DNA of 64,000 nucleotides, from the NCBI RefSeq assembly GCF_024699945.1, contig NZ_JAJOMY010000001.1:4057350-4121349 (forward strand), read 5' to 3'. Positions 54,407 through 63,374 of this stretch are shown in pieces. Numbering within the stretch: position 1 is the first letter of the stretch; the number at the start of each line of letters is the position of its first letter. The translations under genes and the position numbers were made by a program. The notes under the pieces are model-generated. The model did not search any database. It worked only from the letters and a program-made list of their open reading frames with translations, and had not been told where the DNA came from. Source of the stretch: Phenylobacterium sp. J426. Its GTDB lineage: Bacteria; Pseudomonadota; Alphaproteobacteria; Caulobacterales; Caulobacteraceae.

Positions 54407-56631
54407 ATGACCGCCCGGGTTCTGCTTTGCACCACCATGCTTGTCAGCCTGGCCGCCGGCGCGGCCGCCGCTCAGACCGCTGAGGGCTCCGCCTCGACGC
54501 TCGGCGAGATCGTCGTCACCGCCCAGAAGCGCGAGCAAAACCTCCAGGATGTGCCCATCTCGATGGAGGTCGTCTCCGGCGACAAGATCGAGGACTTCAA
54601 CACCAACGACTTCAAGCAGCTGGTCTCGTTCGCCCCGAACGTCGCGGTGCAGACCACCGCCGGCAACGACACCATCTACATCCGCGGCTTTCGGCTCTCC
54701 GCCGTCGAACTTCTCGTTCGACCAGGCGGTCAGCCTCTACATGGACGGCGTCTACGCCGGCCGGAACCGCCAGGCCCAGTCGCCCTTCTTCGACCTGGCC
54801 CGCGTGGAGGTCCTTCGCGGCCCGCAGGGCGCCCTCTTCGGCAAGAACACGCCGGCCGGCGCCGTCAGCATCGTCTCGGCGGGCCCGACCTCGACCTTCG
54901 AGGGCGAGGTCAACGGCCTCTACAACTTCAGTCTCCGCGGCTACGACGTCTGGGGCCACGTCTCGGGCCCGATCAGCGACACGCTGGGCGCGCGCCTGGC
55001 GGTCAAGGTCACCGACAACAAGGGCTTCCTGCGCAACCTCGCGCTCGACCGGCGCGAGCCGCAGAACGAACAGGCGCTGGCCCGACTGACGCTCGCCTGG
55101 AACCCCACCGATGCGATCGACTACACGCTGAAGGTCGAGTACGCGAACCGCGAGGTGGCCGGCGGCGTCAACGTCTCCAGCCCGGTGAACACCGCCCAGA
55201 ACCCGGACAAGACCCGCTACAGCACGGTCAACCCGATCGGGCCGGAAGGCACCAAGGCGACCTCGTGGCTGGTGTCGGCCACCGGCAACTTCGACCTGGG
55301 CGACTTCACCCTGACGTCGATCACCGGCTACTCGTTCTTCCGGTCGAACATCGTCAACAACTTCGACCAGTCGATCCCCGGCGGCGGCTTCACGGCCAAC
55401 AGCGTCTACAACAGCTATCCCGAGCACTTCCGCCAGTGGTCGCAGGAAGTGCGGCTGCTGTCCCCGACCGGTCAGCGCTTCGAGTACATCGTCGGCGCCT
55501 ACTACGACCAGTCGCTGTACCAGCTGACCCAGCTGGGCGGCTTCAACATCGCGTCGCTGAACTACTTCGGCCTGCTCAACACCGAGTTCCGGCAGCGCGC
55601 CGAGAGCTTCTCGGTCTTCGGCCAAGGCACCTTCAATGTCACCGACGACCTGCGCCTGATCGGCAGCCTGCGCTACACCACGATCGACAAGCGCGGGCGC
55701 CTTCTGGGGCCGCCTCCGCTACGGCCCGTTCGCGCTGCGTCCGGTCAACACGACGGCCAACGGCGAGATCAAGGGCGAGGACAACTTCGATCCCTCGATC
55801 ACCGCCCAGTACGACGTCTCGGACCAGATCATGGTCTACGCCACCTATGGCCGCGGTTCGAAGTCGGGCGGCTTCGTGTCCAACACCTACGGGACGACGA
55901 ACTCGACGTTCATCTACCGGCCCGAGAAGTCCGAGAACTACGAAGTGGGCGTCAAATCCACCTTCGCCGACGGCCGCGTGGTGCTGAACCTGTCGGCCTA
56001 CGACACGAGCTTCAAGGACCTGCAGGTCTCGGTCTACAACCCCACCATCTCCACCTACCAGACGACGAACGCGGCGAGCGCCAGCTCGAAGGGCGTCGAG
56101 GGCTCGCTCTCGCTGTTCCCGATGCGCAACTTCGACATCACGCTGGCCGCCGCCTACCAGGACGCCAAGTACGACGACTATCCGGGCGCGGCCTGCCTGG
56201 CCTCGCAGCCGATCACTCAGTGCAACCCGGCGGTTCCGGCCAGCATCGCGGCGAACAACATCGCCGGAGCCCCGCTGCAGCACGCGTCGAAGTGGAGCGG
56301 CACCCTGCAGGTGCATCAGAAGATCGAACTCGACAACGACATGATGATCGACTGGCGGGCCGCCGCGTCGGGCCGTTCGAAGTTCTTCAACGCCGACAAC
56401 CAGGCGCCGACCTTCGGCGTGCAGAAGGGCTACACCAAGATCGACCTGCGGGTTCAGTACGGCCCCGAAGACGAGCGCTGGCATGTGGCCTTCGTCGGCA
56501 AGAACCTGACCGACGAGCTGACCACCGGCTCCAGCTTCAACCTTCCCGCCCCGATCACGGCTGTGCCGCGGGCGATCCTGTACCTCGAGGAAGGCCGCAC
56601 CCTCTCGCTTGAGGCGGGTCTGCGCTTCTAA
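54407..56631 (+). CDS. TonB-dependent outer-membrane receptor (two frameshifts)
   Basis: Receptor of about 740 residues when repaired. A signal peptide (LVSLAAGAAAAQ) is followed by LGEIVVTAQKREQNLQDVP and the plug region RVEVLRGPQGALFGKNTPAG. The barrel ends SLEAGLRF with terminal Phe. One surplus T at 54689-54691 and one surplus G at 55706-55709 break the frame. Repair restores RGFGSPPSNFSFDQ and LLGRLRYGPFALRP. It is followed by a GST gene 78 bases on. Both shared promoter motifs lie upstream, so it appears to be a core member of the local regulon. Confidence 0.9.
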
Positions 56632-56709
56632 GGGGCCAAGGGCGGCGCGCTACCTCTTCCCGGCGCGCCGCCCGCCAGCTTTCCCTGTCTGCGTTCTCCG
56701 GAGGCCGGC

Positions 56710-57438
56710 ATGATCGACGTCCACTTCGTTCCCACGCCGAACGGGAACAAGGTCAGCATCATGCTGGAGGAGGTCGGCCTCCCCTATCGCCTGATCCCGT
56801 ACGACATGCTGGCGGGCGACCACCTGAAGCCCGAGTTCCGGCGGATCAATCCGAACGGGCGGCTTCCCGCCATAGAGGACCACGAGCCGCTGGGCGGCGG
56901 CGGGCCCGGCTCCTTCTGCGTCTTCGAGTCAGGCGCCATCCTGCTCTACCTCTCGGAGAAGGCCGGCGGCGCGCTGATGCCCGCCGACCCCCGCGGGCGT
57001 TCCGTCGCGATGCAGTGGCTTATGTGGCAGATGGCCGGCTTCGGCCCGATGCAGGGCCAGGCGCACCACTTCGTCCGGTACGCCCCGGAAGGCCAGGACT
57101 ATCCGGTCGGCCGCTACATGAACGAGACGCGGCGCATGCTGGCCGTGCTCGACCGGCGCCTGGCCGAGGCCGAGTACCTGGCCGGCGACGCCTATTCCGT
57201 GGCCGACGTCTCGACCTGGCCGTGGACGCGGGCGATCCGCGCCATCGGCCTCGATCCGGCCGACTGGCCGAACGTGAACCGCTGGTTCGAGGCCATCGCC
57301 GCCCGGCCGGCGGTGCAGCGTGGCACCGAGGTGAAGAACGCCGCCAACCTGTCCAGCGCGCGGCCGGTGCTGACGCCGGAGCAGTGGTCCAACCTCTTCG
57401 GCGAGAACATGCTCAAGAGCGCCGGGGTCGAGGTCTAG
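56710..57438 (+). CDS. Glutathione S-transferase, YfcG/Nu-class-like
   Basis: GST-fold protein of 242 residues starting MIDVHFVPTPNGNKVSIMLE, with Thr-Pro-Asn at the catalytic position as in the GST at 43760. The glutathione site is NPNGRLPAIEDHEPLGGGG then FESGAILLYLSEKA. The helical domain contains GDAYSVADVSTWPWTRAI. The two GSTs are clearly related but not near-identical. It is probably co-transcribed with the TonB receptor before it. Its stop overlaps the convergent SDR stop by four bases. Confidence 0.88.
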   Translation: MIDVHFVPTPNGNKVSIMLEEVGLPYRLIPYDMLAGDHLKPEFRRINPNGRLPAIEDHEPLGGGGPGSFCVFESGAILLYLSEKAGGALMPADPRGRSVAMQWLMWQMAGFGPMQGQAHHFVRYAPEGQDYPVGRYMNETRRMLAVLDRRLAEAEYLAGDAYSVADVSTWPWTRAIRAIGLDPADWPNVNRWFEAIAARPAVQRGTEVKNAANLSSARPVLTPEQWSNLFGENMLKSAGVEV

Positions 57439-58190
57439 GCGGGCTCGTCGTGGCCCCACTGGCGCTCCACCCGGCCGCCGGACCGCCGGACCGCCACCCA
57501 GTCCCCGCCCGGCAGGCTGTCGTCCCGCACCAGGTCGATCACGGCGTCGGCGATGTCGCGCGGCGCGCACCGCTCGTTGTTCGCCAGGATCGGCGCCATC
57601 CAGTCGGCCGCGCCGTCGGCGCCGGTCTTGTGCAGGATCGGCGTGTCGGTGAGTCCGGGCAGCACGCCCGCCACCCGCACGTTCCAGTCGCCCTTCAGGC
57701 CGGCGCAGCAGCGGGTGAACATCATCACGCCCGACTTGGTGGCTGCGTACATGGCGTCGCTGAAGCCTTTGCCCAGGACGACCGTGGAGACCGTGTTGAC
57801 GATCACGCCGCCGCGTCCCCGCATGGCCTGCGCCGCCGTCTGGGTCGCCACGACCACCGACGTCAGGTTCACGTCGACGATCCACTGCAGCTTCTCGAGC
57901 GGCGCTTCCGGGAAGGCCGGGGCGCCGGCCACGACGCCGGCGTTGTTGAACAGCACGTCGTAATCGCCCAACCCGTTCAGCCAGCCCGGGATCTTCGCGA
58001 CTTCGGCCAGGTCGATCCGGTGGACGGTCGCCGCCTGGCCGATCCGTTCCGCCGTTTCGGCCAAGCCCGCCGCATGGACGTCGGCCAGGTGGATCCGCCC
58101 GGCGCCCAGCTCCGCGAACGCGAGCGCCGCCGCCTGGCCGATGCCGGCCGCCGCGCCGGTCACCACAATGGTGCGTCCCGCAATGTCCAT
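57435..58190 (-). CDS. Short-chain dehydrogenase/reductase
   Basis: Classical SDR of 251 residues. The cofactor motif is VVTGAAAGIGQAAALAF with an acidic residue after the second strand (HLADVHAA), suggesting NAD(H). The structural NNAG is present (VLFNNAGVVAG). The catalytic Tyr and Lys fall in YAATKSG, with Ser in VNTVSTVVLG. It is divergent from the MFS-SDR-CMD operon, with a GTCAA-type site between. It probably oxidises an alcohol or dihydrodiol intermediate. Confidence 0.9.
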   Translation of the reverse strand: MDIAGRTIVVTGAAAGIGQAAALAFAELGAGRIHLADVHAAGLAETAERIGQAATVHRIDLAEVAKIPGWLNGLGDYDVLFNNAGVVAGAPAFPEAPLEKLQWIVDVNLTSVVVATQTAAQAMRGRGGVIVNTVSTVVLGKGFSDAMYAATKSGVMMFTRCCAGLKGDWNVRVAGVLPGLTDTPILHKTGADGAADWMAPILANNERCAPRDIADAVIDLVRDDSLPGGDWVAVRRSGGRVERQWGHDEPA

Positions 58191-58225
58191 CGCCTCGCGC
58201 CTCCCGTTTTCGTCACGGCTAAACC

Positions 58226-58240
58226 GTAAACTTTCTTGAC
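58226..58240. promoter_or_regulatory. GTCAA-N5-TTGAC-type operator between SDR and MFS genes
   Basis: GTAAACTTTCTTGAC, one mismatch in the left arm, 35 bases before the SDR start and 61 before the MFS start. The following CATCTTGG resembles part of the adjoining second motif at 54299. Confidence 0.5.
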
Positions 58241-58301
58241 ATCTTGGGTAGCCCGCCGGACCCTCGGGATCAAGGCGCGACAGACGCCCGAGGGAGTGGA
58301 A

Positions 58302-59609
58302 ATGGCCGAGGCCGCCATCGTGAGATCCCGCCGCGCCAGCGGCGGCCCGGCCTGGGCGTCGCCTGGCCTTGGTGGTTCTGACGGCCATCGGGGCCATCAA
58401 CTTCCTCGACCGCCAGATCCTCTCGGTGCTGGCCGAGCCTATCCGCCGGGAGCTGCACCTTTCCGACACCCAGCTGGGCCTGCTGACCGGCCTCAGCTTC
58501 GCCCTGTTCTACGCCGTGCTCGGCGTCCCCGCCGCCATGCTCGCCGACCGGGTCAACCGGGTGAAGCTGGTCGGCTGCGCCTGCGCCATCTGGAGCCTGT
58601 TCACCGGCGCCTGCGGCTTCGCGACCAGCTTCTGGCATCTGGCGGTCGCCCGCTGCGGCGTGGGCCTGGGCGAGTCCGGCGGCACCGCGCCCTCGCTCTC
58701 GATCCTGGCCGACTACTTCCCCCGGAGAAGCGGCCGGCGATCATCGGGATCTTCACCGTCAACGGGCCCATCGGGGTGTTCCTCGGGGCCACGGTCGGAG
58801 GCTGGGCGGCGATCCAGTTCGGCTGGCGCGGCGCGTTCTTCCTGGTCGCCGGCGTCGGGCTCGCCGCCGCCGCCCTGCTGGTCCTGCTCGTGCGCGAGCC
58901 GGTCCGCGGGGGTCTGGACCGCGGCTATGCCGCCAAACCCGCCGCCGCCATGAGTCTCCCGGCCTCGGCGCGGCTGTTCCTTTCGAAGCCCACCCTTCGC
59001 ATCCTGTTGGTGGCGAGCGGGCTCGCCGCCTTCGTCAGCACCGGCATGCTGAACTGGATTCCGGCCTATCTCATGCGGGTCCAGCAGATGCCCCTGGCCG
59101 AGGTCGCCCGCTGGTTCGGCCCGGCGGCCGGCCTCTGCATGGGGGGTCGGCATCTGGGGCGGCGGCGCCCTGGTGAACTGGGCCGGCCGCCGGAGTCCGA
59201 AAGCCTATGCCTGGATCCCCGGCCTCTCGATGCTGCTGACCGCGCCCACCCTGGCGCTGGCCTGTTTGGCTCCCTCCTGGCAGACCTCGCTCGCGCTGAT
59301 GTGCGTGCCGATGATCTGCTGCACGATGTACGTCGCCCCGCCCTGGCCCTGGTCCAGAACCTGTCGCCGGTCGCGGCGCGCGCCACCGCCACCTCTCTGC
59401 TGCTGCTGGCCTTCAACATCCTGGGACCCGGCGGCGGCCCGCTGGCCATCGGGATGATGAGCGACGGCTTCGCCGCGGCCGGGGCCGCCCAGCCGCTGAA
59501 GCTGGCGCTCATCGCCACCGCGCCGATCGCACTGGTCTCCGCCCTTCTCTACGCCCGGCTGGCGCGGGTGGTGGACGCCGACACCCGCAAGGTCCTCGAG
59601 GAAACCTGA
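58302..59609 (+). CDS. MFS transporter (four frameshifts)
   Basis: Transporter of about 435 residues when repaired, about twelve membrane segments. It belongs to the same spinster-like group as the MFS at 50710: VLTAIGAINFLDRQILSVLA, FALFYAVLGVPAAMLADRVN, GVGLGESGGTAPSLSILADY. Breaks occur at 58354-58356 and 59141-59146 (one surplus G each) and at 58719-58723 and 59336-59339 (one missing C each). The four cancel, so the total length is in frame. AGGGAG precedes the ATG. It is followed by an SDR two bases on. Confidence 0.85.
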   Translation: MAEAAIVRSRRASGGPAWASPGLGGSDGHRGHQLPRPPDPLGAGRAYPPGAAPFRHPAGPADRPQLRPVLRRARRPRRHARRPGQPGEAGRLRLRHLEPVHRRLRLRDQLLASGGRPLRRGPGRVRRHRALALDPGRLLPPEKRPAIIGIFTVNGPIGVFLGATVGGWAAIQFGWRGAFFLVAGVGLAAAALLVLLVREPVRGGLDRGYAAKPAAAMSLPASARLFLSKPTLRILLVASGLAAFVSTGMLNWIPAYLMRVQQMPLAEVARWFGPAAGLCMGGRHLGRRRPGELGRPPESESLCLDPRPLDAADRAHPGAGLFGSLLADLARADVRADDLLHDVRRPALALVQNLSPVAARATATSLLLLAFNILGPGGGPLAIGMMSDGFAAAGAAQPLKLALIATAPIALVSALLYARLARVVDADTRKVLEET

Positions 59610-59611
59610 CG

Positions 59612-60506
59612 ATGAAAGACATCAACGGCCAGACCGCGTTCATCACCGGAGGCGCCAGCGGCATCGGGCTGGCCACCGGCCGCGCGCTCGCCCGCCGCGG
59701 AGCGCGCCTGATCCCTGGCCGACCTGGACGCCGAGCGGGTCGAGGCCGTGGCCAAGGACTTCCGCAACGAAGGCGTCGATGCGCTCGCCGTCCGGCTGAA
59801 CGTCGCCGAGGAGGCCGAGTGGGCCGCCGCCGGCGAGGCGGCCGCGAACTTCGGGGACGTCCGCATCCTGTTCAGCAACGCCGGCGTCGGCGGCGGCTCG
59901 GGCAGCTTCGAAACCTACGACACCGACGTCTGGCGCTGGGCCTACGCCGTCAACGCCCACGCGCACCTCTACGCGTGCCGCACCTTCCTGGGCGCCATGA
60001 AGGCCAGCGGCAAGCCAGCCCACGTCGCCATCACCGCCTCCATGGTCGGCATCGTCCCGCCGCCCATTTCCGTGGCCTACATCTCCTCGAAGTTCGCCAC
60101 CCTCGGCATCGCGCTGGGTCTGCGCAACGAGCTGGCGGATACGAATGTGGGCTTGTCGGTGCTGTGCCCGGGCATGTCCGCCACGCGCATCGTCGAGACC
60201 ACCCAGAAGCTACGCCCCGGCGCCGCCGAAGGGGGCCAGGCGGCCCAGACGGCACAGAACATGGGCTCGGTCCTGGCCTCCGGCATGTCGCCCGACAAGA
60301 TCGGCGAGCGGGTCGTCCGCGCCATCGAGGCGGACGAATTCTACATCTTCACACATCCCGAGTGGAAAGCTCTGGCCGAGGCTCAGTTCGCCGACCTGCT
60401 GGCCGGCTTCGGCGAGTCCGCCGACCCCGACTATCCCGGCGACGATCTGGAAGGCCTCGTCGCCGCCAACGGCGCGCGGCGGATGACCGCCGGCGTCGCG
60501 TCCTGA
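59612..60506 (+). CDS. Short-chain dehydrogenase/reductase (one frameshift)
   Basis: Extended classical SDR of about 297 residues when repaired. The cofactor motif is AFITGGASGIGLATGRALAR, NAG is in ILFSNAGVGGG, the catalytic Tyr and Lys lie in YISSKFA and Ser in ITASMVG. One surplus C at 59713-59715 lies where ARLILADLDAERV-like sequence is expected. Members of this kind, with a long C-terminal tail, are frequent in steroid and aromatic catabolic clusters. Its start is two bases after the MFS stop. Confidence 0.87.
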
Positions 60507-60531
60507 TCACTCGAAGCCCAAGGATCGAACC

Positions 60532-61172
60532 ATGCCCGTCCTCCGTCAGGTCCCGCGCTCGGAAGTCACTGCCGACGTCGTCAACGCCTACTATGATCGT
60601 CTCTTCGGACCTGGCCGCGACCCGGTCTCGGAACCCGGCACAGCCACCGGCACCCTGGCGACTGGTGGACGGTCTATGCGCTGTGCCCTGACATCTTCCA
60701 GCACGCGGTCGACGGCTTCGCCGTCTATCGGCACCCCAGCCGCAAGATCGATCCAATCCTGCGCGAACTCGGCCAGACGCGCGCCGGTTGGGTGAAGGGC
60801 AGCCAGTTCGTCTTCTCGCAACACTGCAGAGGCGATGCGGGCGCTGGGCGCCCCGAGGAGAAGATCGCCGCGATCCCGCACTGGACGGTGTCGGATGTCT
60901 ATGACGAGAAGGAGCGCGCAGTGCTGGCCTACGCCGACTGCCTCACCCTCGGAGACGGGCGCACGCCGACCGAAGTGTTCGAGAAGCTCCGCACCTTCTG
61001 GGGCGACGAGGAGATCTTCGAGTTCACCTACATCACCACGCTCTACGCCATGCACGCCGTGATCACGCGTGCGCTGCGCATGGAGTTCGACAACCGCGAG
61101 GATCCGATCGTCGAGGTTGCGGCGCCCGAAGGCTTCAACGCCACAGACTTCCTCAGTGGCGCGCGCCGCTGA
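60532..61172 (+). CDS. Carboxymuconolactone decarboxylase/AhpD-like protein (three frameshifts)
   Basis: About 213 residues when repaired. The all-helical CMD fold is suggested by ARELGQ-like LRELGQTRAGWVKGSQFVFS, QHC and FTYITTLYAMHAVITRALRM. One missing C at 60653-60655 and a compensating pair between about 60830 and 60860 break the frame. After repair the active-site stretch reads FSQHCRAMRALGAPEEKI. It has one Cys, not the CXXC of AhpD peroxidases, so disulfide chemistry is unlikely. It follows the SDR by 25 bases and is probably in the same operon. Confidence 0.8.
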
Positions 61173-61199
61173 GGTCCCGAAAGCGTGATGGCCAAGAAC

Positions 61200-61214
61200 A
61201 TCAAGTAAGTTGAC
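61200..61214 (+). promoter_or_regulatory. GTCAA-N5-TTGAC-type operator and likely promoter of the VOC operon
   Basis: ATCAAGTAAGTTGAC, one mismatch in the left arm. The right arm plus one base, TTGACG (61210-61215), is a good -35 box. TAGATT (61232-61237) at 16-base spacing is a fair -10. A repressor at this site would block the -35. Confidence 0.55.
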
Positions 61215-61229
61215 GTTTGAGCGTAAAAC

Positions 61230-61242
61230 CTTAGATTCTATC
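61230..61242 (+). promoter_or_regulatory. Degenerate CTTCGA-type site in the VOC promoter
   Basis: CTTAGATTCTATC resembles the minus-strand site before the receptor at 50609 (CTTAGTATTCTATG) with one base missing from the spacer. In this indel-rich stretch a lost base is plausible. Weak on its own. Confidence 0.3.
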
Positions 61243-61336
61243 TACTGAAACCCATTTGCCGCTGTGCGAGGCGGCGCAGGCCGGTATCGTCTCTCAGAAA
61301 CCGCGCCACGCCGCACAGACGGCGACGGAGGAAGCC

Positions 61337-61948
61337 ATGGCGAAGCCGAACACCGAATTCGAGATCCGCGGCGTCAACCACCTCGCCCTCGTCTGCAAGG
61401 ACATGGCCGAGACGGTGAAATTTTTACCGCGACATCCTGGGCATGCCGCTGACCAAGACTATCGATCTGCCCCGCGACCTGGGCCAGCACTTCTTCTTCG
61501 ATATCGGCAACGGCGACAGCCTGGCCTTCTTCTGGTTCAAGGACGCTCCTCCCGCTCAACCAGGCCATGCTTCCCCCAAGCGCGTTGCCGACCCAAGGCT
61601 CCTTTGTCTCGGCGCATGGCTCGATGAACCACATCGCCTTCGACGTACCGGCCGAGAAGTTCGACGCCTACGTTCAGAAGCTGAAGGACAAGGGGATCGC
61701 GGTGTCGCAGATCCTCAACCACGACAACTCGGAGACCGGCTCCAGCGCCGAGGTCACCGACGACGTCTTCGTCCGTTCCGTCTACTTCTTCGACCCCGAC
61801 GGCGTGTGCCTGGAGTTCGCCTCATGGGTGGGGCAAGCCGTTCGACGACGATGACGTGGCGCATGCTCCGATGAAGGCCGACGGCGTCCGCGACGAGAGC
61901 GTGATCACCCCGCTCGCCAAGCGCCGGAAGCTGCAACCCGCCGAGTAG
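61337..61948 (+). CDS. VOC-family (glyoxalase/extradiol dioxygenase fold) protein (three frameshifts)
   Basis: About 202 residues when repaired, two paired VOC modules. The first metal-ligand His is in IRGVNHLALVCKDMAETVKF, a second in LGQHFFFDIGNGDSLAFFWF, and the second module has HGSMNHIAFDVPAEKFDAY with FFDPDGVCLEFASW (terminal Glu ligand). Surplus bases lie at 61421-61425 (T), 61551-61553 (C) and 61830-61833 (G). The fold serves extradiol ring cleavage, epimerases and glyoxalases; which reaction applies here is open. It is the first gene of a four-gene operon. Confidence 0.83.
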
Positions 61949-61977
61949 AGCGGGCCATCACAACCTGGAGGACTCCG

Positions 61978-62361
61978 ATGGATGAGGCCGCGATCCGCGC
62001 CTTCGCCAAGCGCTTCTTCGACGCCATCGAACAGGGCGACGTCGACACGGTGCGCGACAGCTACACGCCCGACGTCGAGATCTGGCACAACTTCGACGAC
62101 CTCATCCAGACCCGCGAGGAGAACGTCGAGACACTGAAGGGCATGGTCGGCCGCATCAGCGACCGCGTGTATGACAACCGACGCCTGGAAGTGTTCGCCG
62201 ACGGCTTCGTGCAGCAGCATGTGCTGCGCGGCACCCGCAAGGACGGGAAGCGCGTGAGCCTGCCGGCCGCCCTGATCGTCAAGCTGAGGGACGGGAAGAT
62301 CGCCCGCCTCGACGAATACATCGACAGCGCCCACGTGGCCGTCTTCCGACAGACGTTCTGA
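61978..62361 (+). CDS. NTF2-like (SnoaL) protein
   Basis: An intact 127-residue protein: AIRAFAKRFFDAIEQGDVDT, SYTPDVEIWHNFDDLIQTRE, LRGTRKDGKRVSLPAALIVK and IARLDEYIDSAHVAVF. The layout is a typical SnoaL-like cone with polar residues lining the pocket (His, Asp, Tyr). Such proteins often act as isomerases, dehydratases or limonene-1,2-epoxide-hydrolase-like enzymes. It lies 29 bases after the VOC gene behind GGAGG and before the kinase gene. Confidence 0.87.
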   Translation: MDEAAIRAFAKRFFDAIEQGDVDTVRDSYTPDVEIWHNFDDLIQTREENVETLKGMVGRISDRVYDNRRLEVFADGFVQQHVLRGTRKDGKRVSLPAALIVKLRDGKIARLDEYIDSAHVAVFRQTF

Positions 62362-62371
62362 CATCCCCGCA

Positions 62372-63374
62372 ATGGGGGCGGCGTCCGACATCCTCGGCTG
62401 GCTGCGGGACGCGGGGTCTCGCCGCGCCCGATGAAGCGCCGGCGATCGCGCCGCTGACCGGCGGCGTCTCGAGCGACGTGTTCCGCGTCGAACTGCGAAG
62501 CGGGCCTGTCTGCGTGAAGGCGGCGCTCGACAAGCTGCGGGTGGCCGCGCGATTGGCGCGCCCCGGTCGAGCGCTCGGCCAACGAGGCTGCCTATCTGCG
62601 CGTCGTGGCGGGACTGGGCGGCCTGACCGTGCCGCAGGTGCTGGCTGCGGACGGGCGTCGAAACATCTTCGCCATGACGTGGTTCGAACCCGTCGATCAT
62701 CCGGTGTGGAAAGCCGAACTCGCCGCTGGGCGCATCGATCCGGGCTTCGCCGCCACCGTCGGCGCAGGGCTGGCGCGCATCCATTCGGGCGACGGCGCGC
62801 GAGCCGGAGATCGCCCGGGCCTTCGACACCACGGCGATGTTCGACGCCCTGCGGCTGGAGCCCTATCTCACGCACACTGCCGTGGCGCATCCAGGCCTCG
62901 CCGCCCGGATCGGCGCCATCGCCGAGGTCACGCGGACGACCCGGCTCGCCCTCGTCCACGGGGACGTCAGCCCCAAGAACATCCTCGTCGGCCCGCACGG
63001 CCCCGTGCTGTTGGACGCCGAGTGCGCCTGGTACGGCGATCCTGCGTTCGACGTCGCATTCTGCCTCAATCATCTGCTGCTCAAGGCCGTCTGGAACCCT
63101 TCCCACAAGGCCGCTTACGGCGAAGCGTTCGACGCGCTGGCCGCGGGCTATCTCGCCGGTGTCGAATGGGAGCCGCCCGCGGCGCTCCAGGGCCGCGCGG
63201 CGCCATTGCTCGCCACGCTTCTGCTGGCCAGGATCGACGGCAAGTCGCCGTCGAATACCTGACGGCGGAGGCGGACAAGGCGCTGGTCCGCGAGACCGCC
63301 TCGCGCGCTGCTGGCCGGAGAGATTGCGCTTCGCGGACGTGCGGCAGGCGCTGTTCGCAAGACTGGGACCCTGA
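62372..63374 (+). CDS. APH-family small-molecule phosphotransferase (several frameshifts)
   Basis: Protein-kinase-like phosphotransferase of about 330 residues when repaired. Features are the N-lobe LTGGVSSDVFRVELRSGPVC with Lys in CVKAALDKLR, the catalytic HGDVSPKN (Brenner motif), and the metal-binding Asp in LLDAECAWYGDPAFDVAFC. At least four indels lie near 62412, 62553, 62795, 63250 and 63310. It is probably a kinase of a hydroxylated or carboxylated metabolite, not a resistance enzyme, because it is embedded in a catabolic operon. Its stop overlaps the enolase-like start (TGATG). Confidence 0.8.

Noticed and set aside
62372..63374. Aminoglycoside resistance gene
   Set aside because: It has the APH fold, but it is in a catabolic operon with no resistance context, and this family mostly acts on metabolites.
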